Shown here: positions 38,301-49,932 of the stretch, in pieces
Layout: every line of letters begins with the position of its first letter
Position numbering within the stretch: position 1 is the first letter of the stretch
DNA from: Paramecium sonneborni
Lineage: Eukaryota; Ciliophora; Oligohymenophorea; Peniculida; Parameciidae
NCBI GenBank assembly: GCA_905182985.1
Contig: CAJJDN010000015.1
Location: forward strand, 671,914 to 735,913
DNA length: 64,000 bases
Direction: 5' to 3'
Notes under the pieces: generated by a model
Databases searched by the model: none
The model's input: only the letters and a program-made list of their open reading frames with translations
Told to the model about the DNA's origin: nothing
Made by a program: the position numbers and the translations under genes

Positions 38301-41300
38301 TTTTTTGAACAAAAACTTAAAGCTACAAGATTATCTGAATCAAATAGTGTTAAAATTTCTTGTAAGTAATTAGCTTGTGAAATAATTTAAAAAATTTTTG
38401 ATTTTGAAGCAAATTTGAGAGTTTTTGAAGCTGCTAAACTTTTAAAGAATCTTTCAATTGAATTAAAGATTATTGAAAACATTGAATAAAAATAATAAGG
38501 AAGTAGTAAAAATATAAAATCAGCAACTAAAATAAAAACTTTATTTAAAAATGATAGTACAAAACCAAATACAAAATCTATTGCGGATAAACTTAAAAAA
38601 AAATCTACTGAAGAAGAAAAGATATTTTACGATCCATAAAATTGGATTTCAAAATTGAAATAATTATTATAAAAAAGATCATTGTCTGATGTTGAATATT
38701 TTGAATTAATTTTTGCTGAATTATCATTTTATGAAAATCCATTATTGCCAAAGTATTCTCTTGAAATATTAAAAAGAGCTTATGGATAAAGGAAAGAATT
38801 AATCTCTAATTTTGAAAAAATTATTATTGTAGTTTCAGGAAAAACATTAGAATTATCAGAATTAAGTTCTCTAATTTTTAATAAATTTGATATTTTAACT
38901 GATTCTTATTTTATAGAATTATATAATGAAAATAGTCCAACATATTAAAAATAAAATATAATTTGGAATGTAACTTAATAAGAAGCTTAGAAAGCAGGTC
39001 TTATTTAAAATTTATAAAGATTAAATAAATACTTGAAAAAAGACTTTGACAAAACCAAATAATAGGTCGCTTAAAGTTATGAAGATTATTATCCTGATAA
39101 TAAATCTAGAATTATATACCATGAAAGAGAACTTAACTATCGACTTCATCAATCTTTATTGATAGCTTAGGAATTACATATTCCTATTTTAAATTATATT
39201 AAAATCTTTGTTCCTACTTTATCAGAAATTTATTGGAAACTTTTGCATGCATGTTATGAATATCTTACTCTAATAATATGGAATCATATGGAAAATAAAA
39301 TAGCCTTATCTAAATATAAAGAAGTCATGTATCCTCATTTATAATATAACATTGGAATGATTGATTTCTTCAAAGCATTATTTGCTAATAATAAACCTTT
39401 AATTTATAGTTAAAGAGAGATTCCAATCATTTTATAAATGGTACTAAAATAATGTGATAGTTAATCTTTGGGTAATTACTATAAATCAAAGTTACTAGAT
39501 TTTTTAAGAATAATTTTAATTTTTAATTCTTCGTATATTCCATAAAATTAAACTTTAACTTTATAAAATCTTTAAGAAAATACTTATAGCAACCTAATTG
39601 TAAGTTTAAATCTGGTCACTTCAGATATTATTGCAACTCAAAATTCAGATTAAAGCTTCAGTGATGTAACATCATAAACTTCTGAACCTATCATTGACAA
39701 TTTAATACTTACTGAAGATTAGGTTTCATATTTTGTTAATTAATATTAATTAGAATATTCAAAATTAAATAAAGATTAGATTTAAATTGATATAAGTCCA
39801 GAACTTACGTATTTGTACACATTTTTTGGTTTGTTTAGTTAATTAGTAGAGGAATAACATAAGGTAAATCAAAAAAAATGTAGAAAAATTCACACATTTC
39901 CAGATTTGATTAAGTTATTATCTTTATCTTAATAAGTATGGCCATTAAAAAGATATTTAAGAGCATATATAAATAGGCTTTATTATTGTTAAGGTAGAGA
40001 TGTAGTCACCTAGTTTATTTCCATTGATTTTATCACTATTTTAGATGACTTGGAAAATATAATTGAAATAAAATCTAGTTCAAGTCTTTCATTCTTTAAT
40101 TAAATAACCATAGTAAATCCAATTAGATATAAATATTTAATCTCATATATTTATTTATATTTAGAAGAAATATTAATAACATTACATTATGTTTTCAATA
40201 ATATTGAATTCTTAGAAGATTTAGAAGAGTAATTATAATTAAATAGAACTAAAAATAAATTAATAATTCATTTATAAATATTTGATTTAATTTAAAAGCT
40301 CATTTTGATTGAAAGATTTTATTAAAAATAAAATATAGGACATATATCAAAAATTATTTTAAATATTCTTCATAGCATAGTATCAACATTTGATCTTTCA
40401 ATATTAAAAATTAGAGATTCACTATTTGTGCTGACTTTATAATAAATTAATACATTCCAAAAAATACTTTAATTAAACTCTTCAAATTTAATAATATCTT
40501 CTGAAGCAATAGATTCAGAAATTAGAAATTCACTAGAAAATACAAGTAGATTTTAATAAAACGAAGAAGAATATAAAAAAATTTTAATAGATTCTGTTTT
40601 TTCAGTCGATAAATTTACTTAAGGTAAACAAGCTTTAGGTAATTTAGTGAAATATTGGAAAAACACAAAAAGATCATCTTTATAACCTGAAGATTTAAAT
40701 GAAAAAATAAACCATAAACTTAAAAGAGTCATAAATATATTGAGTTTATCTTCTTCATTTTAAATATTTTTGGAGGAAGAATTTCTTGAAGCTTGTAAGA
40801 AAATGTTATCGATTGGATAAGAATCAATGTTGGCTTATTAAACAAAGTTTGAAGTAACATCTTTATAACATTACATATAAAATATAATCCATATGAGCAT
40901 TTCAAATGAAACCTAATTTACAGATGATTTAAGAATATTCTTTTTAAAAATGATAAGTAAATTAATAACTGAAAAGAATTAATCAAATAGTATTTAATTA
41001 ATATCAGTTGATTAATGGCCTAGTGAGTATTGGATTGATTATAAATAAGAAATTGAAAATGCTTAAAATTTTTTAGTTGATTGTGGAGCTGCTGATCTTG
41101 TAATAGCACTTTTTTCTGAATAGAAACTAGAAATTAGATTAGATTTATTGAGTGAATGTTTGTTATTCTTGATAGCATTTTTACTTGGAGGTAATACAAA
41201 AGCTTAAAATGCTATTTTAGAAAAACTTAAAAAAGATGAATAAAATACAGTTTTAACAAATTTTAGAGTTTTAATTAGTAAATTAACTCAAGTTATTAAT

Positions 41301-43482
41301 AATAATTTCTCTATAATTACTCAAGAATAAAATGAGAGTACAGAATTAATATAAACAGTTGATAATTATGATTTTTTTGATGTAGATACATAAACAATGA
41401 TTAGATTAAATGTTATTGATCCTGATGATGCTAAAGAAACAGCATTTAAAAAATTATGTTTAGATGTTATTTGTAGATTTTTTAGAGTTATGTAATTATT
41501 TTGTGAGAATAATAATGTAGAAATGAAAAAATATATAAGATAATAAACAGATCAAAAAAATAATCCAAAAATATTATCAACTAATTTTATTGAATTTGCA
41601 AGTGTTTAATTAAGAGTTTACTTTAAAATTTTATCTAAAGCTATTATTATCATACCATAATCTATGTTGGATTTTGTAAATGAAGTTATTCAATTACCTT
41701 GTATTGATAATCAAATAACTTTATGTAACACAACATTTTTTGAAGATGCTAGTCATATGGCATAATTTTTTAATGATAAAAGTAATTAAATTAATAGATT
41801 ATTTGAAAATTCTGAAGATTTACAAGAATTATAAGAACTTTAAAATAAAATTCTACAAGCTGTGCTATCAGTTTTAGAAGGAAATGAAGAAAAGATTTAT
41901 AAAGATCTTTCAAATAAATTGGAAGCACAGTTCTTAATTAATTTTCTTTAAAATAATTTAGAATCTTTGAATATTTAAAACTCATCTGATTTAGAGTAAG
42001 TTCTTCAACTTTAAGACAAAGTTTTTGATAGTGATATGTAAAAAATTCTAAATGTTTGTATTATTTAATAATAAATGACATAACATTCTGACAAGAAGTG
42101 GCTAAATTAATTTTAAGAGAAAATGGAATAATTTCCAGAACTTCCAAAAATATTTATGAAGTTGTAAAATCTAATTCATAAAATTGAAATTATTTATTAA
42201 GGAAAAAAGATGAAAGTTTTTTTTCCTTTTCATCCTTATTTTAATTTATTATCTGATCAAACTAAATAAGAGTTATTATTCACAGTAAATAGAGAAACAT
42301 AAAGAGATAAATTAGTTGGAATGTTATCTTAGTCTGAAATCTTATTCTATGAATTAGAGCATAATTATAAATTAAATCACTTTCGAATTCCTATTACTTA
42401 ATAAAATTTAGATTTATTATAAAATCTAGCATCTACTTTTGCAGTATTGATTAATTTAGCTATGGTAAAAATATGTAATAATTATTATTTAGATATTTTT
42501 TTACACTGTTGTGGTAAAGGAGAACACTTTTTTTTTATACTCAAACCAAATTAATCAGTTAATTATTAATCTTTTATCTTTGGGTTAGCTATTTTCATAA
42601 ATAGCATTATTTATAATGGTCAGCTTACAAAGAGTTCCAATTGCAGTAGAGAAGAATTGTAAAAGTTAAGATAGCTCACTATCTTATATTGTATTTTTTA
42701 AAGAGGATACGTGTCTTATATTATTATTTTTGGTTTTAATATCTTTTTGCGGAGTTTTTTTCAATTCAAATTTTTATGTTATACATTTAGTTGAAATATT
42801 TAGTAGAAATTCACTTTTAAAAAATGTATTCTAGGCAATTTCATATAATGCAAAATAACTATTTGTTGTTGGATTATTAGGAATTCTTTTTGTGTTTGCA
42901 TTTTCAGTTATAACTTTTAATGTTTACTTTGATGATATATATTAAGGAGAGCAAACTGAAACCTGTAATTCATTAATAACATGTATGATCACATTAATAA
43001 CTTCTGGGGTAATTGGTAATAGTATGATAAATTGGGATCCCTTAAAATTCTTTTTTGATATGCTATTTACTGTTTTCTTTGGATTGTTATTTACTAATAT
43101 AATTTAGGGTATTATGATTGACACTTTTGCAGAATTAAGAGATTAAAGATAAAAAATAGAAGAAGATATAAAAAATAAATGTTTTATTTGTGCAGCATCT
43201 AGAACAGATTTGGAAAAGATGAATATATCATTTGATGAACATACTCATCAATTACATTATATGTGGAATTATATTTTTTATGTGAAATGTTTAAAATTGA
43301 AAGAATGGACAGAATATACTGGTTTAGAATATTGGATACATGCTAAATTAGAATCAGATGATATAACTTGGTTTCCAGAGAGTGTAAATGAAGATTCAAA
43401 TCTTGGCGATTAAATGTCTAAGATGGAACAAATTCTAGGTGATGTAATAGTATTATAAAATGAGATATTAAGAAGAATTTGA
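35369..43482 (+). CDS. IP3-receptor/ryanodine-type intracellular calcium release channel
   Basis: About 2665 residues, the largest gene here. The N-terminus has the beta-trefoil start GSIVRIQGKTDSGGQGFISA and MIR-like repeats (LRHYLTGKLIKCAERL). RIH-type helical solenoid regions follow, with an RIH-associated region near the start of the last third (FFRVMQLFCENNNVEMKKYI). The C-terminal channel has six TM segments, a pore loop reading LITSGVIGN, an S6 helix ending QGIMIDTFAELRDQRQKIEE and the conserved Zn-like tail CFICAA..FDEHTHQLHYMWNY..TEYTGLEYW. Five introns of 20-28 nt are traced (two near the 5' end, one after LYFG, one near 37589, one near 42465), giving 7998 nt. It forms tetrameric calcium release channels in ER, alveoli or contractile vacuole membranes. 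Paramecium is known to have several such CRC genes. Confidence 0.93.
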
Positions 43483-43625
43483 TTAATATCCAATATACTT
43501 AAATCATCTTATAAATATTTAATTGTAAATTTTAAGTATTAAAAAAATGAATAAATTGTAGGATAGAATATTAAAAAATGAATACATTAATATAATTGTT
43601 ATTTATATTATTTTGTACACATTTA

Positions 43626-44109
43626 TCATTCATAAACCCATCCATGATCATTGGTATTCCAATTTACCAATTCTTAAGGTTAGAACCATAATCCAATTTC
43701 TCTGTTAGCTGATTCAACTGAGTCAGATCCATGAATAACATTTCTTCCAACATCAATAGCAAAATCTCCTCTGATTGTGCCTGGTTTTGATGCAAGTGGG
43801 TTTGTTTCACCTAACATGACTCTTCCTGTCTTAACAGCTATATAATTAATATAATTTTATACCATCCTTTCCTTCCCAAACCATAGCAGCAACTGGACCT
43901 GAACTAACATATTTCAAAAGACTTGGGAAAAAAGGTCTCTCCTTTAAATCAGCATAATGCTAAGTCAAAAGTCCTTAGTCTGGTGCTACAAATTTAAGGG
44001 CAACAAGTTTGAATCCTCTGTCTTCAAATCTTTAAATGATTTTTCCTACAAGTCTTCTTTAGACTCCGTCTGGTTTGACCATGATGAAAGTTCTTTCTTA
44101 GTTATTCAT
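43626..44109 (-). CDS. NDK: Nucleoside diphosphate kinase
   Basis: A 152-residue, full-length NDPK. It has [20 protein letters not shown], the hexamer-type core [11 protein letters not shown], and [20 protein letters not shown]. The active-site segment NVIHGSDS carries the phospho-histidine, and WVYE is at the end. The enzyme exchanges gamma-phosphates between NTPs and NDPs in the cytosol. One 25-nt intron (GTATAAAA..TATAG) splits Asp-Ala after WEGKD; spliced length is 459 nt. The Gln of KPDGVQR is TAA (44059-44061 on the plus strand), direct evidence for the ciliate code. The gene has visibly higher GC than its neighbours, as expected for high expression. Confidence 0.98.
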
Positions 44110-44159
44110 AAATTTATTTAAATTTAATTTATGTTTGGATTTATATCTTTTTTTATTAA

Positions 44160-44883
44160 TCAATATTATTGTTTTAAGAAATTTAATACTGCGTCATGAC
44201 TTTTTAAGTAATCTTAATGTAGTACATCACAAGGTTCACTACCTTCTAAATTTTACATCTTTATCTTCTCTATTGCTAGATTTAGTTCTTTTATCTATTA
44301 TTTTGCCATTTACAATTCTGTATACATTATTTATTTCTCTCTATTTAAAGCTTTCTATCTTTTATATTCATCCTATACATATAGTCTTTAATTTTCTAAT
44401 TCCTTATTTTATACATTCTAAATATACCTAAATCATTGCTATTATAATATCATTCTTTCCTTCATTTTAAAACGAAGTTTCTTTTAGTTCATCTATTTAT
44501 GTTAATAATTGCTTTATTTTATTAGATTGATTCTCTACCATATTTGTCAATCGTTCATTATCATCTATTAAAGATGTTATTTGATCAATTGGCAATTTTT
44601 TATAAGCATCTAATTATTACTCCAATTATCTATTTTTTTGTTCAAGACTTGCTATTTTTGTTTTCTAATCCAATTATTCTAATTGTTTTATTTTTATTAA
44701 TAATGTTTCATTCTCTTTTTTTAACTAATTGATTTATCTTGACAATCTCACATTATCTCGATCATTAGATAAACATTGTGTTAATCCTGTTGGAGTCTCT
44801 TAACTTAACTATCTTGACATCTAAAAAGGTGTTGGACATTTATTAGAATCGCTCAAAACTCTAATCAGTTAGGATTTTTACAT
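44160..44883 (-). CDS. Coiled-coil protein, 232 aa
   Basis: Starts MQKSQLIRVLSDSNKCPTPF. A Ser/Arg/Gln-rich leader is followed by continuous coiled coil (INQLKKENETLLIKIKQLEQ onwards) and a short C-terminal segment with EPCDVLHQDYLKSHDAVL. A 25-nt intron (GTATATTT..ATAAG) gives 699 nt. No family is recognised. It lies 50 bp upstream of NDK on the same strand. Confidence 0.7.
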
Positions 44884-45268
44884 TAATGATAATTAAAATT
44901 TATAGATAGTTGTTATATTTTGTATTTCATTCTTAAAATTCTTCACCTATATTAGATTATTAAAAAGGATATTGATTTGATTTCATACACTCATAATTAT
45001 AAAGTTTTCAGGTCTAAATCATTTAGGTAAATCCTAATATAGTTATAAAATAATAACTTATAAAGCTTGCATTAAATTGTTAAATCAAATGATAATCAGA
45101 ATCTTTGTTCTTTAACTTTAAAATTGAATTAACAATGCATCAAATAATTAATGTAAATAAAATAAAACAAAGTAAAGAAAATGTTTCCTTAATTTTTTTA
45201 CAGATTGAATGTTAAAACTATTAATTTCTATGGTAGTGAATTAAAATTATATAATAATATTATTAATA
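44884..45268. other. Intergenic, nothing recognised
   Basis: AT-rich spacer between two minus-strand genes. No gene or element was recognised. Confidence 0.5.
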
Positions 45269-48200
45269 TCATTTAATTGTACTAAAGTTCTAAAGTTGAG
45301 GCAGTTTTGTTTTTGCATCAATTTTTGTTAAGTTCATTTTTAAAAATCTTCTTTTATATTTCTTAGTAGCAAATCCAATTTTTTAATAAAACCTTCTTAA
45401 ATGAGGACAATTATCACCACATCGAGCATGAACTTATCTCATTTTTTTCATATATTCTCTAAATTCTTCAAGAGAGATTTATTCATTTCCTAAAGTAAAA
45501 TTAAATAATTTATTATACCTTGTTTTCCTAATTAATTTCTTATTTATCTCAGAATTTCTCCCATTTATCCATTTTTAGATTGCATTAACCTTTAATAAAG
45601 CTTATCTGATTAATCTTCTTCTGGTTAATCCTCATCTAAAGAATCCAAAGACTTATTAGATTAAGCAGATGAAGGTCTTGGTTTTAAGACTTCTTCATCA
45701 GAATCATGCTATTAAGCTTGTTATTATTATTTTGTTGTTCTTTTAACTTAAATTTATTATTTAAGCATCACCCAATTTTTAATTTATTCTTACTTACTTT
45801 TTTCTAATCCTAAATTACCCAATTACTCTAAAATTTAATCTAATAAAGACTATGATTTATCACTAAAATCAAAAATTCCCTCAGTTTAAATTTCTTTATC
45901 TTCTGTACCTAATTTTATGATTTTTACAGTTTTAGATCCATCTGAAGATATCTTAGTCTCCTCTACAACAATATTACCATTTTTGTCTTTTTAGAATTTT
46001 TTAATTATTTTTTCAACTTTTCCATCCTTACCAATTCTAGTTTCTTCAATAATTTGCTCTCCATTTTAACCTTTTTTAGTTCTAATAACAACTTTATTTC
46101 CATTAGAATCAATAGTTTCAATTTCAGTAATTTCAAGTCCATCTTTATCTTTATATTATTTTTTTTTAACAGTTAGTTTACTTCCATCTGCATTAGTTGT
46201 TACTTCTTCAATAATATTATTTCCATCTTTATCTTTAATGATCTTTGTTTTAATTAATCTTTTATTTCCTTATTCATCTGTAATAATTTCTTCTTTAATT
46301 TCATTTCCATTTCTATCTTTGTAAACCTTCTTTTATATAGTTTATTATTATCCATCTTCTCCTTGAATAATTTCAACTTCAATAGGATTTCCATCTTTAT
46401 CAATTTAGACTTATTTTTATGTATTAGTAATTTTACCATCAACTCCTATGATTTATTATTACACAGTTTGTTTTCCATTTTGATCTTTAATTGTTTTAGT
46501 AATAATTTTAGCTCCTGTTAAAGGATCAATAGATTATTCTTCAGTAATAATATTTCCATTTTTATCTTTATATTATCGTTGTTTTACAACAGTAACATTA
46601 CCATTTTAATCCATGATTTCTGTTTCTATAGTGATAGAACCATCTGGATTCTTTTTTTATTTAGAGGTTTTTATAGTAATAGTACCATCAGGATTAATGG
46701 TTTCTTCTTCAATGATATCATTTCCATTTTCATCTTTTTTTACTTTTGTTCTTTTAATAATTTTATTACCATTTTCATCTAACATGACTTCTTCAGTAAT
46801 TGCAATTCCATTTTCCATTATAATTTTTTTCTCTACTTATTAAATTTTACCATTTTTATCAATAATTTATTCTTAAATAATATCTTAACCAAATTGATTC
46901 TTTTTGATAGTAGCAATAGATTTATTTCCATTAGCATCAGTTTTTTCTTCTATTATAACTTAGTTTCCATTAGCATCTTTCACAATTTTTCTTTTAAGAG
47001 TTGTAACATTTCCAAATTAATCAATTGTTTCTTCTTCTATAACTTCATTACCATCTTTATCTTTATATACTTTTTATTTTTTGGTTGTTTTATTACCTTA
47101 TTCATCGATAGTGATTTCTTCAATGATATCATTTCCATCTTTGTCTTTAGTTACTCTCTAATTTATAAAATTATTATAATACTTTAGCTATTTTTTATTT
47201 TCTACCTTTTTCATCAACAAATTCTTCTTCTACATAATCATTTCCATTTTTATCTTTCTTAACTTTCATTTATTTAATTCTGGTTTATTTTATCCCATTT
47301 TAATCTATATATTCTTCTTAAACTTCATAAGTTTCTTCTCCATCTTTTCCTTAAACTTTTCTAACTTTTTTTCCAGTACTATCTTCAAACCATTCATTTA
47401 ATTATACTTAACGTCCATCTTTAGTAATAGGTTTTTAAGGTATTTTAATTTTAGCACCTCCAACCGCAAATCCACCAAATTATTCTAAAAATTATTATGT
47501 TTATTTTGATTATTAAATCATTATTGGTTTATCTCTTACTCTCAATTCTTCTCCTTAAGCATTTACTACTACTTCCTCTTCAACTTCTATTTCCTCTTCT
47601 ATCCATTCTCCTTATGTATTCTATCTTTTCACTAATTTCATAACTTTTCTTATTATTATTTTTTCACCTGGATTTAAAAATTCAGGATCAAATAATGGAT
47701 CATAAAATGGTACTTTAGCTAATTTTTATTTTCTTGTCAATTCATCCTTTTTTACTTACCTTGTTATTGCAGATATATCTGATCCACATATCTATTTAAA
47801 TAAAGGATCTTTCAATAAATCATCTACTACAATTAATTCCTTCATTTCTTATAAATTTAATTTACCAGTAAAATCAAATCTTAATAGATTATCTAATTAA
47901 TTCAAAATTAATTTCTTTTGATCTTCACTTATATTAGAATTTTGTACAAATAATCTAAATCTTTCTAAACTTCTGTTATACTCTTTTTCTAAACTTGCAA
48001 CACTATCTATAAGATTCTTTATTCTAAATTTCATTTTTATATTATCTTCTACTAATTTTCTTATTTTTTCTGAATCGGTTTTATTTATAACTGCTTGTTA
48101 TTCACTATTAGCCTTTTCTTTAGATTTCAATTATTCTTACAATTTTCTACTTTCTAAATTAGCTTTTGTTAATTAATTATTAATATTGCTCAATTATTAA

Positions 48201-49269
48201 ATGTATGCATCTTTTTCAATTCCTAAATCTTTCACTTTTCTTTCTAATTATAAAATTTTAGCTTCTCTTTCTGCTCCTTCTTTTCTATTTTATTACATCT
48301 TTTCTTAGAATTCAATCTCTATTTTCATTTTATCTGTTTAACTTCCTACTCCTTCCATATAAACTAATTATCCATTTTTCATTAATGCTCTACCTGCTTT
48401 AATATCTTATAATGCTTTTTCTTAAGCTTATTTTTATACTCCTCTAATACTTTCCATTAAAGTATTTTCTAAAGAAAACATCTATTCTCTCTCTTTATGT
48501 TATTATTCTTCTATTTCTGCAGCTTCATCATCTATTTCATGTGTTATTCTCCTTTTTTTCCCTAAATCTTTCAATACTTCTTTTAAATTTGCTGATGCCT
48601 TTGATTCACCAACAGCCATTAAATCAAGCTTTCTATTCTTCAAGAATTCAGATATCTTTTAACTTTCCTCATCCAAATCATCCTATAAATCCATTAATTC
48701 TTTCTGCTTCTTGATTAGATGATCTTAATTCCTAGCATTTTTCATATCTTCACCTGTATCTGTCCATTTTTCTGCAAATACTTTCTTTACCATCTTTTTT
48801 ACTACAGGTTACAGTTACACTATTTAATGAGCCATTTTATTAGTTTCTCTTTCTTCTGATTAATCTACAGATTTTCTCCTTTATTATATCATATTTTTCT
48901 GTAAACTTTCAAGCATTTTATCAGGTTGCACTTCAAAATTAGTATTTATTCTACTTTATAATGAAATCTATACTTTAATATATAATGAACAATCAAATTT
49001 TAACCATTATAAATTTTATTTAAAGCCTATCTTAATTCACTAAAGTGTGCAACTTCTAACATCTCACTTATCTCATATAATACAATTTAATATATTTCAT
49101 GCATTGTTTTCATTAATTCCATTAATTTTGGTTTTGTTAGATCTTTAGATTATTTTTATTTAAAATCATGATCTACTTTTGATAATAACTTATCCAATTT
49201 TGCTATTTTTTGAATATCTAAACCTCCAGCAAATTAATTATCAATTTCTGAAAATCTAGCTTCAGCCAT
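45269..49269 (-). CDS. Large coiled-coil protein with tandem Asp/Asn-Gly turn repeats
   Basis: About 1304 residues. The N-terminal 500 residues start MAEARFSEIDNQFAGGLDIQ and are mostly coiled coil. A central region of about 500 residues is a tandem array of two-turn units such as KDKDGNEVIEEETID. After an acidic/Ser linker comes a helical C-terminus with the motif HARCGDNCPHLRRFYQKIGF and a basic end. That Cys-Gly-x-x-Cys-x-His-Leu motif resembles a conserved C-terminal motif of ciliary proteins as I remember it; this is not verified. Introns of 32, 25 and 29 nt give 3915 nt. Gene sense is fixed by the repeats and the C-terminal motif. Likely structural; exact function unknown. Confidence 0.75.
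45930..47440 (-). repeat. Array of about 36 Asp/Asn-Gly beta-turn half-units
   Basis: The encoded protein has a DG, NG or equivalent turn every 12-15 residues, alternating with beta-prone stretches rich in Ile, Val, Thr, Lys and Glu (for example KDGNNIIEEVTTNADGSK). I counted 36 turns by eye. Copies are divergent at DNA level, so the array is old and selected at protein level. Confidence 0.7.
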
Positions 49270-49312
49270 TGAAATTGTTTATAAAAATTATATAATTTTT
49301 TAGTTAAATAAG
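49270..49312. promoter_or_regulatory. 43-bp shared divergent 5' region
   Basis: Separates the start codons of the turn-repeat gene (minus) and the gene at 49313 (plus). AT-rich; no motif is distinguishable. Confidence 0.55.
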
Positions 49313-49897
49313 ATGTCTAAACTATTTAAATACAAAAAAGTTGGAAACAGCCTTGTTATTACAACTAAAGATTCTGTTGAATTAATGGAATAATTGAGAA
49401 CAGAACATTCAAATCTGAGCAAATCCATTATAGATCTAGAAACAAAAAAATAATTGATTGAAGATAAAATGAGAGAATTATCAATAAAGTTAAATTCCTT
49501 TTACTAACATAGTGATTAACCAGATATTCCAAAGTTAATTTATAGACTACCTTCTTGTGATTAAGAATAAGATTAAAGAACGTTAGACGATGAGGTAATC
49601 TTTCAAATCAATGACTATTAAGAATTCATTCCAAATTTTTAAGAAAATTAAATTAAAACAAAAAAAGAACTATTCGATTATTTTAGTTACAAATCAGATG
49701 TTAAAGATCTCTTTGATAATCTTGATGATACAATCAAACTTAAAAAACTAGCTGAAGAATTTGGAATCAAATCCAATAATATAAATAAACTGAAATAACA
49801 AATGAAAACAATTTATAATTACTTACAGAATTAATCATTTCCATCATCATGGAATAATATATATAATACTGATTTATTTGATAAATTAGAAATTTGA
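49313..49897 (+). CDS. Hypothetical protein, 194 aa
   Basis: An intronless frame of 585 nt. It starts MSKLFKYKKVGNSLVITTKD. A helical segment (residues 25-70), an acidic Gln-rich middle and a C-terminal helical region (LFDNLDDTIKLKKLAEEFGI) follow. The balanced composition supports a real gene. No family is recognised. It is convergent with the coiled-coil gene, with 35 bp between stops. Confidence 0.65.
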
Positions 49898-49932
49898 TTA
49901 ATGTATCATAACTAGTAATAAATAATTATAAT

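Noticed and set aside
46579..47187. Overlapping plus-strand hydrophobic ORFs
   Set aside because: They are shadows of the Asp/Asn-Gly turn-repeat gene on the minus strand.
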